This document shows, one piece after another, positions 34,799-46,752 of a DNA stretch of 64,000 bases. The notes under the pieces are model-generated. The model was not told where the DNA came from. It saw only the letters and a program-made list of their open reading frames with translations, and did not search any database. The position numbers and the translations under genes are program-made. The stretch is from Nyssa sinensis. Its lineage: Eukaryota > Streptophyta > Magnoliopsida > Cornales > Nyssaceae. Numbering within the stretch: the stretch's first letter is position 1; each line of letters opens with the position of its first letter. Location of the stretch: positions 3,353,001 to 3,417,000 of the forward strand of contig CM018032.1 in the NCBI GenBank assembly GCA_008638375.1, read 5' to 3'.

Positions 34799-36432
34799 AA
34801 GGTCCTGTTTGGTTATAAATCCAAAAACAGATTTTTTTGAAAATCATATTTGGAACCTGTTTATTTAGTCATCTTCTAAAATAAAATCCTGAACATTATT
34901 TTAAAAGCATTCTGAATATCTTTTACATCCCACTTTTCATTTTTAAAAATAATTTGACTACTTTTTACATAACATTTTTAAAACTTTAAAGTAATTATTA
35001 AATTATTTTGTGATCCTGAAAAATATGAAATGATAAAAATAATAATATTTCTATTTAAGTATTAATTGAAAAAAAATGATTACATCTCATTTATTTATGA
35101 TTATAATTGATGACGTTTTATCCATATTTTTTTTGGCTATTTATATATATATATATATATATATTTTGTTGATAATATCTCAATTAAGTAAAATCAAATA
35201 AAAATAATAATTAATAGATAGATTATAATTTTTTCCCATTTTTGAAAATATCTATTCAAAAATGTTCCTAAAAGACACGTTTTAAAGAATAATTGAGTAC
35301 TTTTTAAAAAATTGTTTTCTGTTTTAAAAAATAAAAATATTAACATAAATTCTTTTAGAAAGGAATTTTCAAAAATAAAAAAAAAAATCTGATAATAGCC
35401 TCTCTTTAGGAAATAACAAACAGTATTTTTAATTTTAAAATTTTAAATTCATTAAAAAATGAAATTACTAGATAACGCACATGTATTTTTAATTTTTTTT
35501 GTTGTTGAAACCACAAAAATTAAAAATAAAAACAAATCCAAGAACACGGGTTTTACAAGAACGCTATCATTTTCATTTTTAAGAACAAAAATGCAAAAAA
35601 AAAATCTCTCTCTCTCTCTCTCTCTTCAAAAACAGGGAACATAAAAATATTAACATAAATTCTTTTGGAAAGGAATTTAAAAAAATAAATAAATCTGATA
35701 ATAGTAGTCTCTCTTTAGGAAACAATTAACAGTAATTTTAATTTTTTAAAATTTAAATTCATTAAAAAATCAAATGAACCGAAAACACACATCTATTTTT
35801 ATTTTTATCATTTTCATGGTTGAAAATACAAAAATTAAAAACAAAAACAAATCCAAGCAAGCAGGTTTTACAAAAACATTATCATTTTCATTTTCATTTT
35901 TAAGAACAAAAAAAAAAATGCTCTCTCTCTCTCTCATTAGAATAGAAAAAAAGTGGCAAAACTTCCTAAGCCATGCTCTCTCTCTCTCTCTCTCTCTTCA
36001 AAAACAGAAAACATAAAAATATTAACATAAATTCACTTGAAAATGAATTTTCAAAAAAAAAAAATTGATAATTATAGACTCTCTTTAAGAAGCTACTAAC
36101 AGTAATTTTACTTTTTAAAAATTTAAAAATAAAAAGTTATCTTAAAAAATAACTTATCTAAATGCATTGTCATTATTTTTTATCTTAAAAAATATGAAAT
36201 CAAATTTCAGATCAAATGTATTTTCATAATTTTGTTCTCAGAAACTTAAATTCAAATATTATATCCAAACGTATTTTCACAGTTTTTAACTCAAAAATTG
36301 AATTCTGATTAGCATAACCAAACGCATTTTTGTAGTTTTAAAAAAATCAATTACAAAATTCTGAAACACATTTCAAAAACATTTTTAAAAAAATCATATC
36401 TGAATCACTATCCAGACACAAAGTTTTTTTTT
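34799..36432. mobile_element. TIR element with internal tandem copies
   Basis: The left end GGTCCTGTTTGGTTATAAAT is echoed by the inverted right end CTTTGTGTCTGGATAGTGAT; both run into ATTTTTTTGAAAAT / ATTTTTTTAAAAAT. The 1.63 kb interior has no transposase but contains 2.3 tandem units (35331-36120). The boundaries come from the inverted ends only; no clear target duplication was found. Confidence 0.55.
35331..36120. repeat. Tandem array, about 310-370 bp units
   Basis: Units start with ATAAAAATATTAACATAAAT at 35331, 35641 and 36013. The first two are full (310 and 372 bp), the third is partial. Each full unit ends in a (CT)n run then TTCAAAAACAG; the second has an extra (CT)n insert. The small open frames here are repeat translations. 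Confidence 0.88.
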
Positions 36433-38993
36433 ACGCTAGTTCAAAATTTAACCCCTAATAACGGCGGCTCTAAGGCTACTTGCATGGGAGAATATATAAC
36501 AGCATCTCGAATTTATAGTTAAATTTATCTTTATCTTGACATGTTTTTCATATAAGATAGTGAGTTTTTCATATTTTACATTTTTATTCTAATTATATTA
36601 ATTTTTAAATTAATATTCATTCTTTAAATTCTGTTTTTCATAATACTATTTATGTCTAAAATATAATTATTTAATATATATTTATCCAAACTTTAATTAT
36701 TTATCACTTTTTTTGGGTTAAAAACTCCAAGAAATATTTTGATAATAAATAATAATTGAAAAAAATATTGAAAAATTAATTTTAAATTTTTATTTAAAAA
36801 TATTAAAATAATTAATTATTTTTTTGAAATATTATAAAACTAATTAGTGGATGAATAGTGAATGAATAATTGATGAATAGTGATTTGAAGAATTAATAGT
36901 GAACTTTTAAATATGAAAATTAAAATTAAAAATACTATTCATTTATTTAAATTTGATATTAATTTCAAGATGGGTTAGAGTGTCTATTTTTCTTTCCCAC
37001 CTTCAAATTTGAAGATTTGAACTTGAAGGTGGGTTGGAGATGTTCTTAGAAAATTATTATAGAGATTTTAGAGGTAATAATTTTTATATTATATAATGTT
37101 TTAGTAAACAATTTTTATTGGGCAATTCTTTGGAGGGATGGTAGCCTCCGTAGCCACCCCAAATCCGCCTATGAATGCACATGTTGTTAAAGGAAATTAG
37201 ATATTAAGTATAAAAAATGCCTACAACTGCATGTTTTTTTTTTAATTTTTCTTTCACTTCTATTTTTTCACCTTTTTTTAAATTTTAGAATTTTATTTTT
37301 TAGTATAATAATTGGGGAGTGAAAAATTTTATCTAAGTGTGTATATGTGCATACACTAAGTCTCGAACTTGGACCATGTCCTTAGAATGAGAAGACTTTA
37401 TCATCTCATATGAGACTTTGATCCCCTTGTTGTTAAGATTAGATATTATAAATTAAAAAATCCTACAGCTATTTGTCATTGTCTTTCTGTTTTTTTTTTT
37501 TTTTTTTTTCTATTTTCCCCCACTTCTATTTTGTCACCATTTTTAAAATTTTAGGGTTTTATAATCTTGTTATTAATATTGAAAATTTTAATTACAAAAA
37601 AAGTCTACACAGTCATTCTTTTTCTTCTTCTTCTCCTTTTTTTTTTTTTTTTTACATTTTTGGCTACTCCTATTTTGTCACAATTTTTTGTTTAGAATTT
37701 TAAAAAATACTTATTGTTAAATCCATTTAAATTAGATTCAAACTTAAATTACCATATAATTTTTTTGTTATTAGAAATTTTAATTAAAAAGTCTACAGTT
37801 GGTTTTATTTTTATTATTCTTTTGCTTTTTCCTCCACTTCTAATTACCATTTAAACTAGTATTTATTTATAGCATATCAGCAAGAAAGAGAAAGAAGAAG
37901 AAAAAACGAGGGAAATTGATTTCCTTCCTTCTCTCTTTCTCACCAAATTTGAAAACTAAATGGTCTTAAATCTTTCTAAATTTGGAAATAGAAAAGATAA
38001 AATGTAGTATGTGCAGATGTAAATTGATTTCTTTGAAAATTTTGAAATCCTATTTTTCCGACGAACATTCTATACCACCGCCATGTATTAAAGAGAGCAG
38101 GGGAAATAAAGGACATTATATAGCTATATGTGGCGTTTGGAAAGAAATAGACATGAAATGAAGGAAAATCAATGCTGATAGGAAAAAGCAAAAAGGACAC
38201 TATGGCAAAGCTTTGCATTAACACGAAATATATCCACGCTGCTGGTAGCAAATACATATAAAGATAGATGCATATAGATGTATTTCCATGCGCGTCAATC
38301 ATCCAATCGCATAGATGCACATCAGTCCTTTGATCAATAGTAAAATTACTCCATCAGAAGTTGGAGTCACAAAAAGACTCTCCCCCCTTGTAAAAATAAA
38401 AAACTATGATCCTTCCCAAACCCTCCACTACTGCCTTTTGGTTTTGATGTACAATCATATATCATTTGGATGAAAAATCATAAATATCAATCAGACTGGG
38501 GAAAAGGAAACAACAATTTAAGGACTCTTCCGGACCTTTTGCCATCCCAAAAAATATGTGCAAATGCAGATGATGCATTTCATCATCGGTATTACCCTAA
38601 AAAAAATAAAGGAATAAACCGTGTGGCCTCTGGAAATAATCTATTCTTCACCATCAAGGTGTTTCGATCTACATTGGAAAATCAAGGAGTGTTGTATTAT
38701 TTGCTATAAATATATGAAACTGCTGTATTCAGAATTAAAAACAACACAGGTAACATCTGAAAAATAAAACAGAGACATTCTGCAGTAGTAGTTCAACAGA
38801 AATACTGATATAAATCTGATTATCCAACTTCAACAAGCTTATAAAATTGAGCTCCAATACATAACAATATAGTCTCTTTCTTTCAACATAAAAAGAGATT
38901 GTAAGAGAGTGTTTTGTAAAATCATACCCCAGGAAGCATAAAAGTGATGATCCAAACAAGTCCCGAGACTTGAGGTCTACGTCCAAATACAAC
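36433..38993. other. AT-rich intergenic DNA with tandem poly(T) repeats
   Basis: No exon is seen. It contains four degenerate copies at 37205-37860 (separate entry). The stretch nearest 38993 is presumed PAC1 3' UTR. Confidence 0.5.
37205..37860. repeat. Four degenerate tandem copies
   Basis: A pattern of CTACA(G), a long T/CTT run, CCACTTCTATTTTGTCACC-like text and AAAATTTTAGAATTTTAT recurs starting near 37211, 37451, 37592 and 37780. Spacing varies from about 140 to 240 bp with poly(T) length. Confidence 0.65.
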
Positions 38994-39743
38994 TTAAGCA
39001 GCCTCGGCAGGAGGTTGGGTCAACCCAAACTTCAATAGCATCTCACTCAGGGACTCAGGCGAGCACACCTGGTACTTTACTTTCCCTGCAGAAAGGAATA
39101 CCTCGGCCAGCTCAAGCTTATCTGAAGTAAGACTGGTGCTGTCCATTGTCCGACTGAGCACTTTCAATGCAACCTGTACCGCTTCTTCCCTTGTGATGCC
39201 ATCCTTGTACTCCTGCTTAAGCATTGATTGAGCCGCCTGGTTATTTGCTCCAATTGCTGCAGCCTTCCAACCACCATAATTTCCACTTGGGTCGCTCATG
39301 TAAAGCTGGAAGCCAAAATTTTTATCCCAGCCCGCAAAAAGAAAAGAAACACCAAAGGGGCGCAGCCCACCAAATTGTGTGTAGCCTTGCTTGGTGTCAC
39401 ATAGAGACTGAACTAGCTGTTCAACAGGCATTGGTTCCTGGTAAGCATAAGTATAGCGCTGAGCTTGGACCCTGGCTGTGTTAATAAGAATGTTGGCATC
39501 AGACATAATTCCAGCCACAGCACATGCTACATGGTCATCAATCTTATACATCTTCTCAGTTGATGTTGAGGTCTGAAGAAGTTTGGAAGTGACTTTCTTT
39601 TCACCGACCAAGACAACCCCATCCTTTGACAATATACCTATTGCACTCCCTGCATTTCCAATGGCCTCCATTGCATACTCAACCTGGTAGAGACGACCTT
39701 CTGGGGAGAAGGTCGTTGTTCGGCTATCGTACCTTCGAGACAT
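38994..39743 (-). CDS. PAC1: 20S proteasome alpha subunit C (alpha type-4)
   Basis: A complete 249-residue ORF, ATG at 39743-39741, stop TAA at 38996-38994. It is a structural subunit of the outer alpha ring of the 20S core that gates substrate entry; alpha subunits lack the catalytic N-terminal Thr. The N-terminal signature YDSRTTTFSPEGRLYQVEYA (residues 5-24) is intact. It is followed by GSAIGI, the GEKKVTSKLL block, YKIDDHVACAVAGIMSDA, and the GYTQFGGLRPFGVSFLFAGWD motif, all typical of plant alpha-4. Length equals the family's (about 250). There is no coding intron. TTAG directly before the ATG looks like a splice acceptor, so a 5'UTR intron is likely; this argues against a simple retrocopy. 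Confidence 0.96.
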   Translation of the reverse strand: MSRRYDSRTTTFSPEGRLYQVEYAMEAIGNAGSAIGILSKDGVVLVGEKKVTSKLLQTSTSTEKMYKIDDHVACAVAGIMSDANILINTARVQAQRYTYAYQEPMPVEQLVQSLCDTKQGYTQFGGLRPFGVSFLFAGWDKNFGFQLYMSDPSGNYGGWKAAAIGANNQAAQSMLKQEYKDGITREEAVQVALKVLSRTMDSTSLTSDKLELAEVFLSAGKVKYQVCSPESLSEMLLKFGLTQPPAEAA

Positions 39744-40959
39744 CTAATATATCACAGTGAAAACATTAAAAAGTTAATCCAAAGAGAAGAATGACATGGA
39801 CATTGAAGATTTATCATCTTATGAAAGGAATAAGAAAACAAAGATGCAAGCATATACTGAATTCCAAAACAATTAACATCAAAATCCAGTCCAGGAAGGA
39901 CTGTCATCTAAACTGTTTCAAGAGCTGTGTCCTTTATTACTTCAAACATAAAGAGACAGAAACATAAAGAGAGAGAAAGAGTTACACATGTAAGACATGC
40001 ATAACACAATTACCTACATGGCACTCATTGATTAGTTGAGGTCACATGGATTTCACATGGCCCATTGCCAGCTTCAAGTAAATCTAGATATAAAAGGAAA
40101 AAGAACTTCAAGAACAATGATAGATTAGAACACTAACTCTCTTTTCTCTCCTCCATACTCCCAGTTTCTCACTCCTCTATACCCCCAGTTTCTCTCTCTA
40201 CCCATCCACAATATGTTTGCACAGTTGCGGATTGCACAGAATAAATTTCAATTTAACTTATAATCATGTAGTTAACTATCATATATCAAAAATTTACACA
40301 CTTAATCAATGGAATTTGGAATCTATCCCTAGTTTAAGTTTTTGTATTTAGATTTTTGGTAACTCCAATGGGGAAGTCATAAAAAATGTAGATACGAAAA
40401 TCAAGCCAAAAATCAATTTTTAATTCCAATTGTTTTGGGCCTTTTACTTGTTTGCTGATTACTGATGCTTCTTACTCAAAAACCTAAAATACTATGGCCC
40501 CTTTCTGTTTCATTCTCATTCCTCAGGGTGTTATTTAAGTGACCATTTTATTTACTCATGGCACCTTTGCTTCTGGGCAGCGCCTGTAATAATCACCCAA
40601 GATAACTACTCCATGCATACTCCAGCACCTTAGGTACTTTATTAGCTGTTTAAACTAAGATTTCTCTATTTCTAAGCTAAATCTCTCTTTTAAGATTACA
40701 ATCTTAGAGACTGTATTCTAATGTGCTGAGTTAATTTTTCTCTAGAACAAACATTCAACAAGCATTCTAATTAACTTCAGGAAACTTGTTGCTTTTTGTC
40801 AATTTCTCAATGCATGATCTTCATTTAGTGTATGCTTCATGTGCTTACCTGTTTTTTTACTACACGTTATTTTCTCTGCCCATACTCATTATTCTGAGTG
40901 GCGCTATTCTGAAATACTTGGGTTTTTGTATCACCAGCAACGCTTTCCCAGGGCACTAC

Positions 40960-41230
40960 TACCCACATCGCTAATTTACTTGTGGCACTTCTGCCACTTT
41001 GCTGAAAACACCTCTGCTATTATTATGCTCATGCTCTTTGGCAATTTACAATGCTATTATGCTCATGGAAATGCTTGTGTCATTATGCTCATGGTGTCTC
41101 TGCCAATCTACTCAGGGCAATGTTTTTATTATTATACCAACGCACTTCTGTCATTACGCTCAGGGCGCCTATGCTAATATATCCGTAGCGTCTCTACCAA
41201 TTTAATCCTGGCATCTGTACTAATATGCCC
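40960..41230. repeat. Degenerate minisatellite, about 30-35 bp
   Basis: Recurring words of the type TTATGCTCATGG / TACTCAGGGC / TTACGCTCAGGGC alternate with TCTGCCAAT / TCTACCAAT every 30-35 bases. The open frames across the area only read this repeat. Confidence 0.6.
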
Positions 41231-41245
41231 AATGCATTCTTCAGT

Positions 41246-41690
41246 GTTATGAGGTGGTATCAAGCTTGAAGGTTAATTTGGCAAACAGCAAGATCATCCT
41301 TATAGGGGAGGTGGAGAACTTAAATGACTTGGCAAACATATTGACTATAGGGTTGACCAAGATCTATGGGGTATGTTATTTAGTCTCTTTGGAGTGCATA
41401 GAATTATGGCTCGGTTTGTTGAGGAGCTGGTCTAGTGCTGGATTGACGGTTGTGTTATAAGACAGTTTGAGTGACATGTCAAGCTAGATCCAAGTGCGTG
41501 AAGTGGTATAGTTGAAGGGAAACGAATAAGCACACTTTTTGGATTCGTTGTTTAGTGGATTTCTTAGGGGATCTTACACTCTTAGTTTTCTTGCTCCTGT
41601 ATAATCTTTGTGCACATAGGTTGTGCCCCCTTTGGCGCCTTTTCTTATAAATTATAATACTTTTATTTATCAAAAAAAGCTTTCAGCAAA
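41246..41690 (+). mobile_element. LINE fragment with 3' tail
   Basis: The translation from 41249 reads YEVVSSLKVNLANSKIILIG then EVENLNDLANILTIGL, the reverse transcriptase block FEAVSGLKINLxKSEIxPVGEV. After an internal deletion it ends with the family's 3' UTR words (TTGTGCCCCCTTTGGCGCCTTTT) and a short oligo(A) after TTTATTTATC at about 41680. Confidence 0.7.
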
Positions 41691-41934
41691 CCCCAAAAAG
41701 GCTATCTAAAACTATTACAAGAGCAGCCCATGCAATGTCCACAACTTTGGAGGCACCATCGCAACAAAATCGGTTCAAACTAAAAGAATTAAACAATTGA
41801 AAAGCCAGAGAGAGAGAGAGAGAGACCGTATCTAGGATTGAGCGCTATACAAAGAATAATGAATAGAAGTATACATAACAAAAGACAAATAACAAATTGC
41901 GAGTTCCCCTAATGCAAACATCATCAAAGTTTGA

Positions 41935-43008
41935 TGCAAAAAGAGTTGTTTTGGGAGCGATTGAATCCCCAAGAATCCAATTGGTAGTTTAAATGTGCCA
42001 CCTCAACATATGCATACTCAAAACCACCCATGCCCAATCTGAAACAACGTGGGGATCAAAAGTTAAGTTTTCTTAGACTTCATATTATCCAAATTTGAGC
42101 TTAACTCAAATTTGCCATTTTTTTTAAAAAATAATAATAATAAATAAAAATGTGTCCTACAAGGATTTGAACAAATTCTCTATAAATAAGCTAAGTCTTT
42201 AATAGAGACAATTCAATTCATTCATGAATAAATTTTCAAGTTTTTCCTAGTGAATTCGAGGTTCCCTTGTAAATTCGATAACCCCGTCTACTAGAACGAT
42301 ATCAATTCCCCTTTGATATTACCATTACATCAAATGGTATAAGAGCATGGACAACCATTGATTCAATCTCAATGACTGCTAATAATAACCCCAATAATCC
42401 AAACCTCATGGAACTCCCTATGACTTACCAATTTCCAAGCCCTTCAATGTTCAAGATTTTTTTGAGTACCATGCACCCACGTCATGTGGTACCTTTAATT
42501 CACTCAAGGACGAGTGCTTTCAAAGGAGGGGAGACTAATGTAAAACGAGTTGCCAAAGCATTTTGGGACCAATTAGATGTCAAAATTCCAATTGGTAGTT
42601 GACGTTTATATCAGAAAATGTGCTAGAAATGTGTCACCTCACATACACATACCTGAAACCTCCCATGTCTAATCCAAAGCAGCATGGTGATCAGAATTCA
42701 AAAGTCAAAACTTCTCCATGAGGAATCCCCTTTTCGAGTAAATTCAATTGTTAAGGCCACGAAAAACATGTTTTGGCTACTTTATGAAAGTTTTGTAATG
42801 TTAATAACTTCGCCTAGAAATTTCCCATTTCGTTGTCATTTGTTCTAGAGTTGTTCTTGAACTTTATATTATCCAAATTTAAGTTTAACTCAAATTTTTT
42901 CATTTTTGGTAATTCTTATTTTTTTTTATTATTTTTGTGTCCTACAGGGATTAGTACTAATTCTCTATATGTAAGGTCGTAAGTCTCCGTTAGAGACAAC
43001 GCAATCGA
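41935..43008 (+). mobile_element. TRIM-like short LTR retroelement
   Basis: Left LTR is 41935-42332 (starts TGCAAAAAGAGTTG, ends CATTACATCA). The primer site TGGTATAAGAGC (42335-42346) matches initiator tRNA-Met with one change. A short internal region (about 190 bp) follows, then a polypurine tract AAAGGAGGGGAGA (42522-42534) and the right LTR from 42539 (TGTAAAACGAGTTG). Both LTRs share CCAATTGGTAGTT, TATTATCCAAATTT and GTGTCCTACA blocks. The right LTR seems to end early near 43008. There is no coding domain. Confidence 0.68.
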
Positions 43009-43426
43009 AACAGATGGAATTGGCAAATGAAGAGAAACAAAGGAAAAGGTCCCCTTCTTAGACTCATATAATACAAGGGTCAAGATCCAAGGATATATTT
43101 CAGATTTGGACTAAAAGCCTAATGATTATGAAAGAGAAATTTCACTGCCTTTGATGCATCTACCAGCAATTTTATTTTTTGACAAGTATTCATTAAAAAC
43201 CACCACCAAGGGGGTGCACCTAACACAAAACGCTCTGGTTCAATACTCATAGAGTGCAAAAAAGATAAATAAAAACCTTAGTGTCGTGTTTAATTGGCCT
43301 CTTGAAGATGCTATGTTACTTTTTCGTCATTCGCAACCTATTAAATTATTGGGGAAATTTTATTAAACAATTTCAGAAAGGTAGGTAACCTGTGACGGGG
43401 TGATATTTGGGCTGAAGCACTATGTG

Positions 43427-43461
43427 ATTTGTATTTGACCCCTTGATTTGTATTTGACCCC
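43427..43461. repeat. Short tandem duplication (19 bp x2)
   Basis: TGATTTGTATTTGACCCCT is repeated back to back. A second nearby micro-duplication repeats TTTTCATCTATTAATGGAG at about 43559 and 43598. The small minus-strand open frame here matches no family I know. Confidence 0.75.
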
Positions 43462-45997
43462 TTCAGTGTTTGCATTCCAATCTATTTTTACAAGTTGTCC
43501 CCAATTTTCTCGTTCGGATCTACAATACCAGACTTCCGGTTGCCGAACCCCTTCACTGTTTTCATCTATTAATGGAGCTATGTTTGGATGTCGTAAATTT
43601 TTCATCTATTAATGGAGTTCTTATGTATAAGCTTCAATAGTTGCAGATGTAAAGTGTAAAAATGATAATATTTATGCCGGGATACAATTGTAAAATTGCA
43701 TCTACCGTTAATACGTGAATTGGTCAAGAAGCCAAAGGGGATGTAAGTGTAAGGGAACCGTGTGTGTATTTATGCCTTATCTCAAGGAGGTGAATACAAT
43801 TTACCCGTCAAGATTGCAGAAACTATTCTATTAAATTTCTGGACAGCAAATACTTCTAGAGTTAGAGTGGTAAGTAAAGAGTAAAAGACTAGGGAAAGTT
43901 TTAGGGTTTTGTAATATAACTTTTGGAATGGAAACTAAAGCAATCAGGGCTGGCTATGATTAAAATAGAAAATCTTATCACAGAAAAAAAAAAAAAAAGG
44001 GAAGAGAAGAATTAGAAAGAAAATAATATTATAAGAATATTAGCAAGAATTTGCTAGGCTCCTAAGAGGCACGCATACGGACACAGGACATGACCCAAAC
44101 ACGCCCGACACATGATTTTTCCAAAAAGTAGGCCACGATGGAGACATGCTGAATAATATATTATTATATATATATGATCATATAATCCAATTCTAACATT
44201 ATTTCAAACAAATTAGGTGTAAAAGATTCACAAATTATAAGAGATCAACTATCAATTAATCACTCAAAAGTTTCAACATTCCACAATTAACATTTCGTAT
44301 CAATATATCATAATAATTATCATTCAATGCTAATGTTCAACAATCCTAACATTTCACAACGTAAAGCCATAATTTCAGTAATAATTATGCATCAATGCAA
44401 AATCATCTATAATTTCAATAATGTTCAGTGTTAATAATTTTTTCCTTTTTTTAGACACAAAAATTAGCAAACCAAAATGGCACTAATAGGGAGTCTAGGG
44501 ACACCCTCCTGGTTCTGGCAATAGGAGCAAAATATTTTAAAACAAGCAAAGACCCAAGACTTATTAAGAAAAAGAGAAATGCATATATATTAACCGAAAT
44601 TCCCAACTCCTATGAAGATCAAAAGCTACAAAAAAGCTCCTAAGTCCTACCAAAGTCCGATGAGTATCGACTTCTAACACCACTTGTTCCAAGAAGCACA
44701 CCACACCAAGATCACAATAATATTTTTAAAAGAAAAAATTGAAACAAACGAGATGATTCAGAAAGAAAAGAGACAATTGGAGGAGATGATTGAAGCAAAA
44801 AAGATGATCCAAAAAGAGCGAAAAAAAACTATAGTCTTTCAAATTAGAGACAGGAGGAGAGGTCGTTGAAACTCTACAAATCCAGAAAAACAAAAAAAAA
44901 AAAAAAACAGAATGGAGATGATTGGAGAGAGAGATGACCGAGAGAGAGTTTATTGGAAAAGCTGCTGGTGTATTTACTAATACAAACTTTATCAAATTGA
45001 AAAGTATAAAGATATAGACAGGCGGCTGATTGTCACCTAACTTCAACAGGACTCAGACTCCAAATTAAACACTTCAAGCTTTAACTAGTAAAACAGATGT
45101 AGAACCAATCCATGCTATACATGATGATGATGATGGACACCACTAGTTGGTTCCCCAACAAAGCCCCCTTGTTAAAACCATTCACCCCAACTACAACTCA
45201 GGCCCAAGGACCAAAAAATTACTAAAATAACCTTAACAAAACACAAAAGTGTAAACAAAAAACTAAACCAACCAAAAACAAACTAAAGAAAACATAAAGT
45301 AAACCTAATTCAAACCAAAACTTGATTAGATAAGTTTGCAAATGTTACACAAAATTCCCACCTTACTCCCAAGTCCCGACTTACTCCTATCCTTGTAATC
45401 ATGCATGGTTCACCAATCAATTAAAGAGATCCCCATTTTGCCCACAACAGAAAAATATCAAAGCTAGTGTTGTTCACAAGTAAATCTCCAAAACTTCTAT
45501 GGTGCAAGCAGCAATTCATGGTTACTCACATGCTGAGTTTAGCATAAAAAAATTTAGTACTTCTTTTAATTGTTATATGATACGAAATGTGGTACACTTA
45601 ATCTGTTATTATAATTTATATTTAAATAGTCAGATTAACTATCCCGTGAGCTTATTACGTTTAAACAGTCAAACCAACTACTTTAACATGACCTTCACAT
45701 AGTTTCACTTCTGGATTTTCAGGACTAAGAGTTTGTTCATGTATTAAGGCTTATTTTTTTTCTATTTCCAAAAGTTTCATTGATTTGAAGCTTTCCTCTA
45801 CATTTCAAATCTTTGTGATATCAACTTCAACATCAATATCCAACTTTAAATCTCAAATCTGATACATCGACTTATCTAATAACATTTATTTTTACAACCT
45901 TGGACACATGTTCACCTCGGGACTAGCCTCAATTGTGAAATGACAAGCACCTTTAGACTGCCAAGACAATTCACGCCACTTCTCAACACAAAATCAA

Positions 45998-46038
45998 CCC
46001 CCCCCCCCCCCCCCCCAAAAAAAAAAAAAAAAAAAAAA
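45998..46038. repeat. Poly(C)-poly(A) tract
   Basis: 19 C followed directly by 22 A. The neighbouring glycine/phenylalanine-rich minus-strand frame is a translation of this run. Confidence 0.95.
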
Positions 46039-46526
46039 TCACAACTTTGCAAGCCTAACAGCAATCTCAAACAGTATGTATAATGAATGTAGACATAACA
46101 TAAATCAATATGTCGGCGAACACTCATTGGCACTTGGCAAAGCAAAGGTGATTCATGGTGCATATCATTAATTACTGCAAGTACCTTGGTCTTTTTTTTG
46201 GTTGAAAACAAGTGCCTTAGCTTATACGACATTTTTGTAATTCAATTTTATGCAAGCAAACAAGCTTATTATAGAATTTTCCAAATTCTAAAATATATTT
46301 TTTTATGAGTAAATTTTGAACAATATTTTGGAGAACTATATTGTTTCAAGTAAGAATCCCCTTCACATTGTGCATGGTTTCACAGAATTGCATATTTTCA
46401 TTCCAATATAACACAATGCAAAAGATGAGGACAGCCTCAACAAGGAAGAACTGAATACAAATAATAGAAGACCAACAAGCTCTAATTTGGTTGATATCTT
46501 CTCCACCTCCCCATATAGGCGGTTGA

Positions 46527-46571
46527 GGGTTCAAGTCCCTAAAAGGGGAAAAGTGTGTGTGTGTGTGTGTG
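46527..46571 (+). repeat. SINE-like tail: B-box word plus (TG)n
   Basis: GGGTTCAAGTCCC, then AAAAGGGG, then a GT run. It parallels 15142-15193 in the same orientation. Confidence 0.4.
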
Positions 46572-46652
46572 AACACATTTACCTATCCAAAAATAATAAA
46601 AACAAATAATAGAAGACTGAAGTATGATATAAGCAAGCTGTGAAACCCTATT

Positions 46653-46752
46653 AGTAAATATAGTTGGTGAGAGAAAAACAACCAAAAGAAGAAGCTCCCA
46701 TCAGTAAATATAGTTGGTGAGAGAAAAACAACCAAAAGAAGAGGCTCCCATC
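46653..46752. repeat. 50-bp tandem duplication
   Basis: Two units starting AGTAAATATAGTTGGTGAGA at 46653 and 46703, differing by a single A/G. It is very young. Confidence 0.92.

Noticed and set aside
43420..43605. Minus-strand 61-codon frame with NSEGVRQPEVWYC
   Set aside because: It overlaps micro-duplications, is short, and matches no family I recognise.
44684..44869. Lys/Glu-rich 61-codon frame
   Set aside because: Low-complexity A-rich translation with no family match and no splice context.
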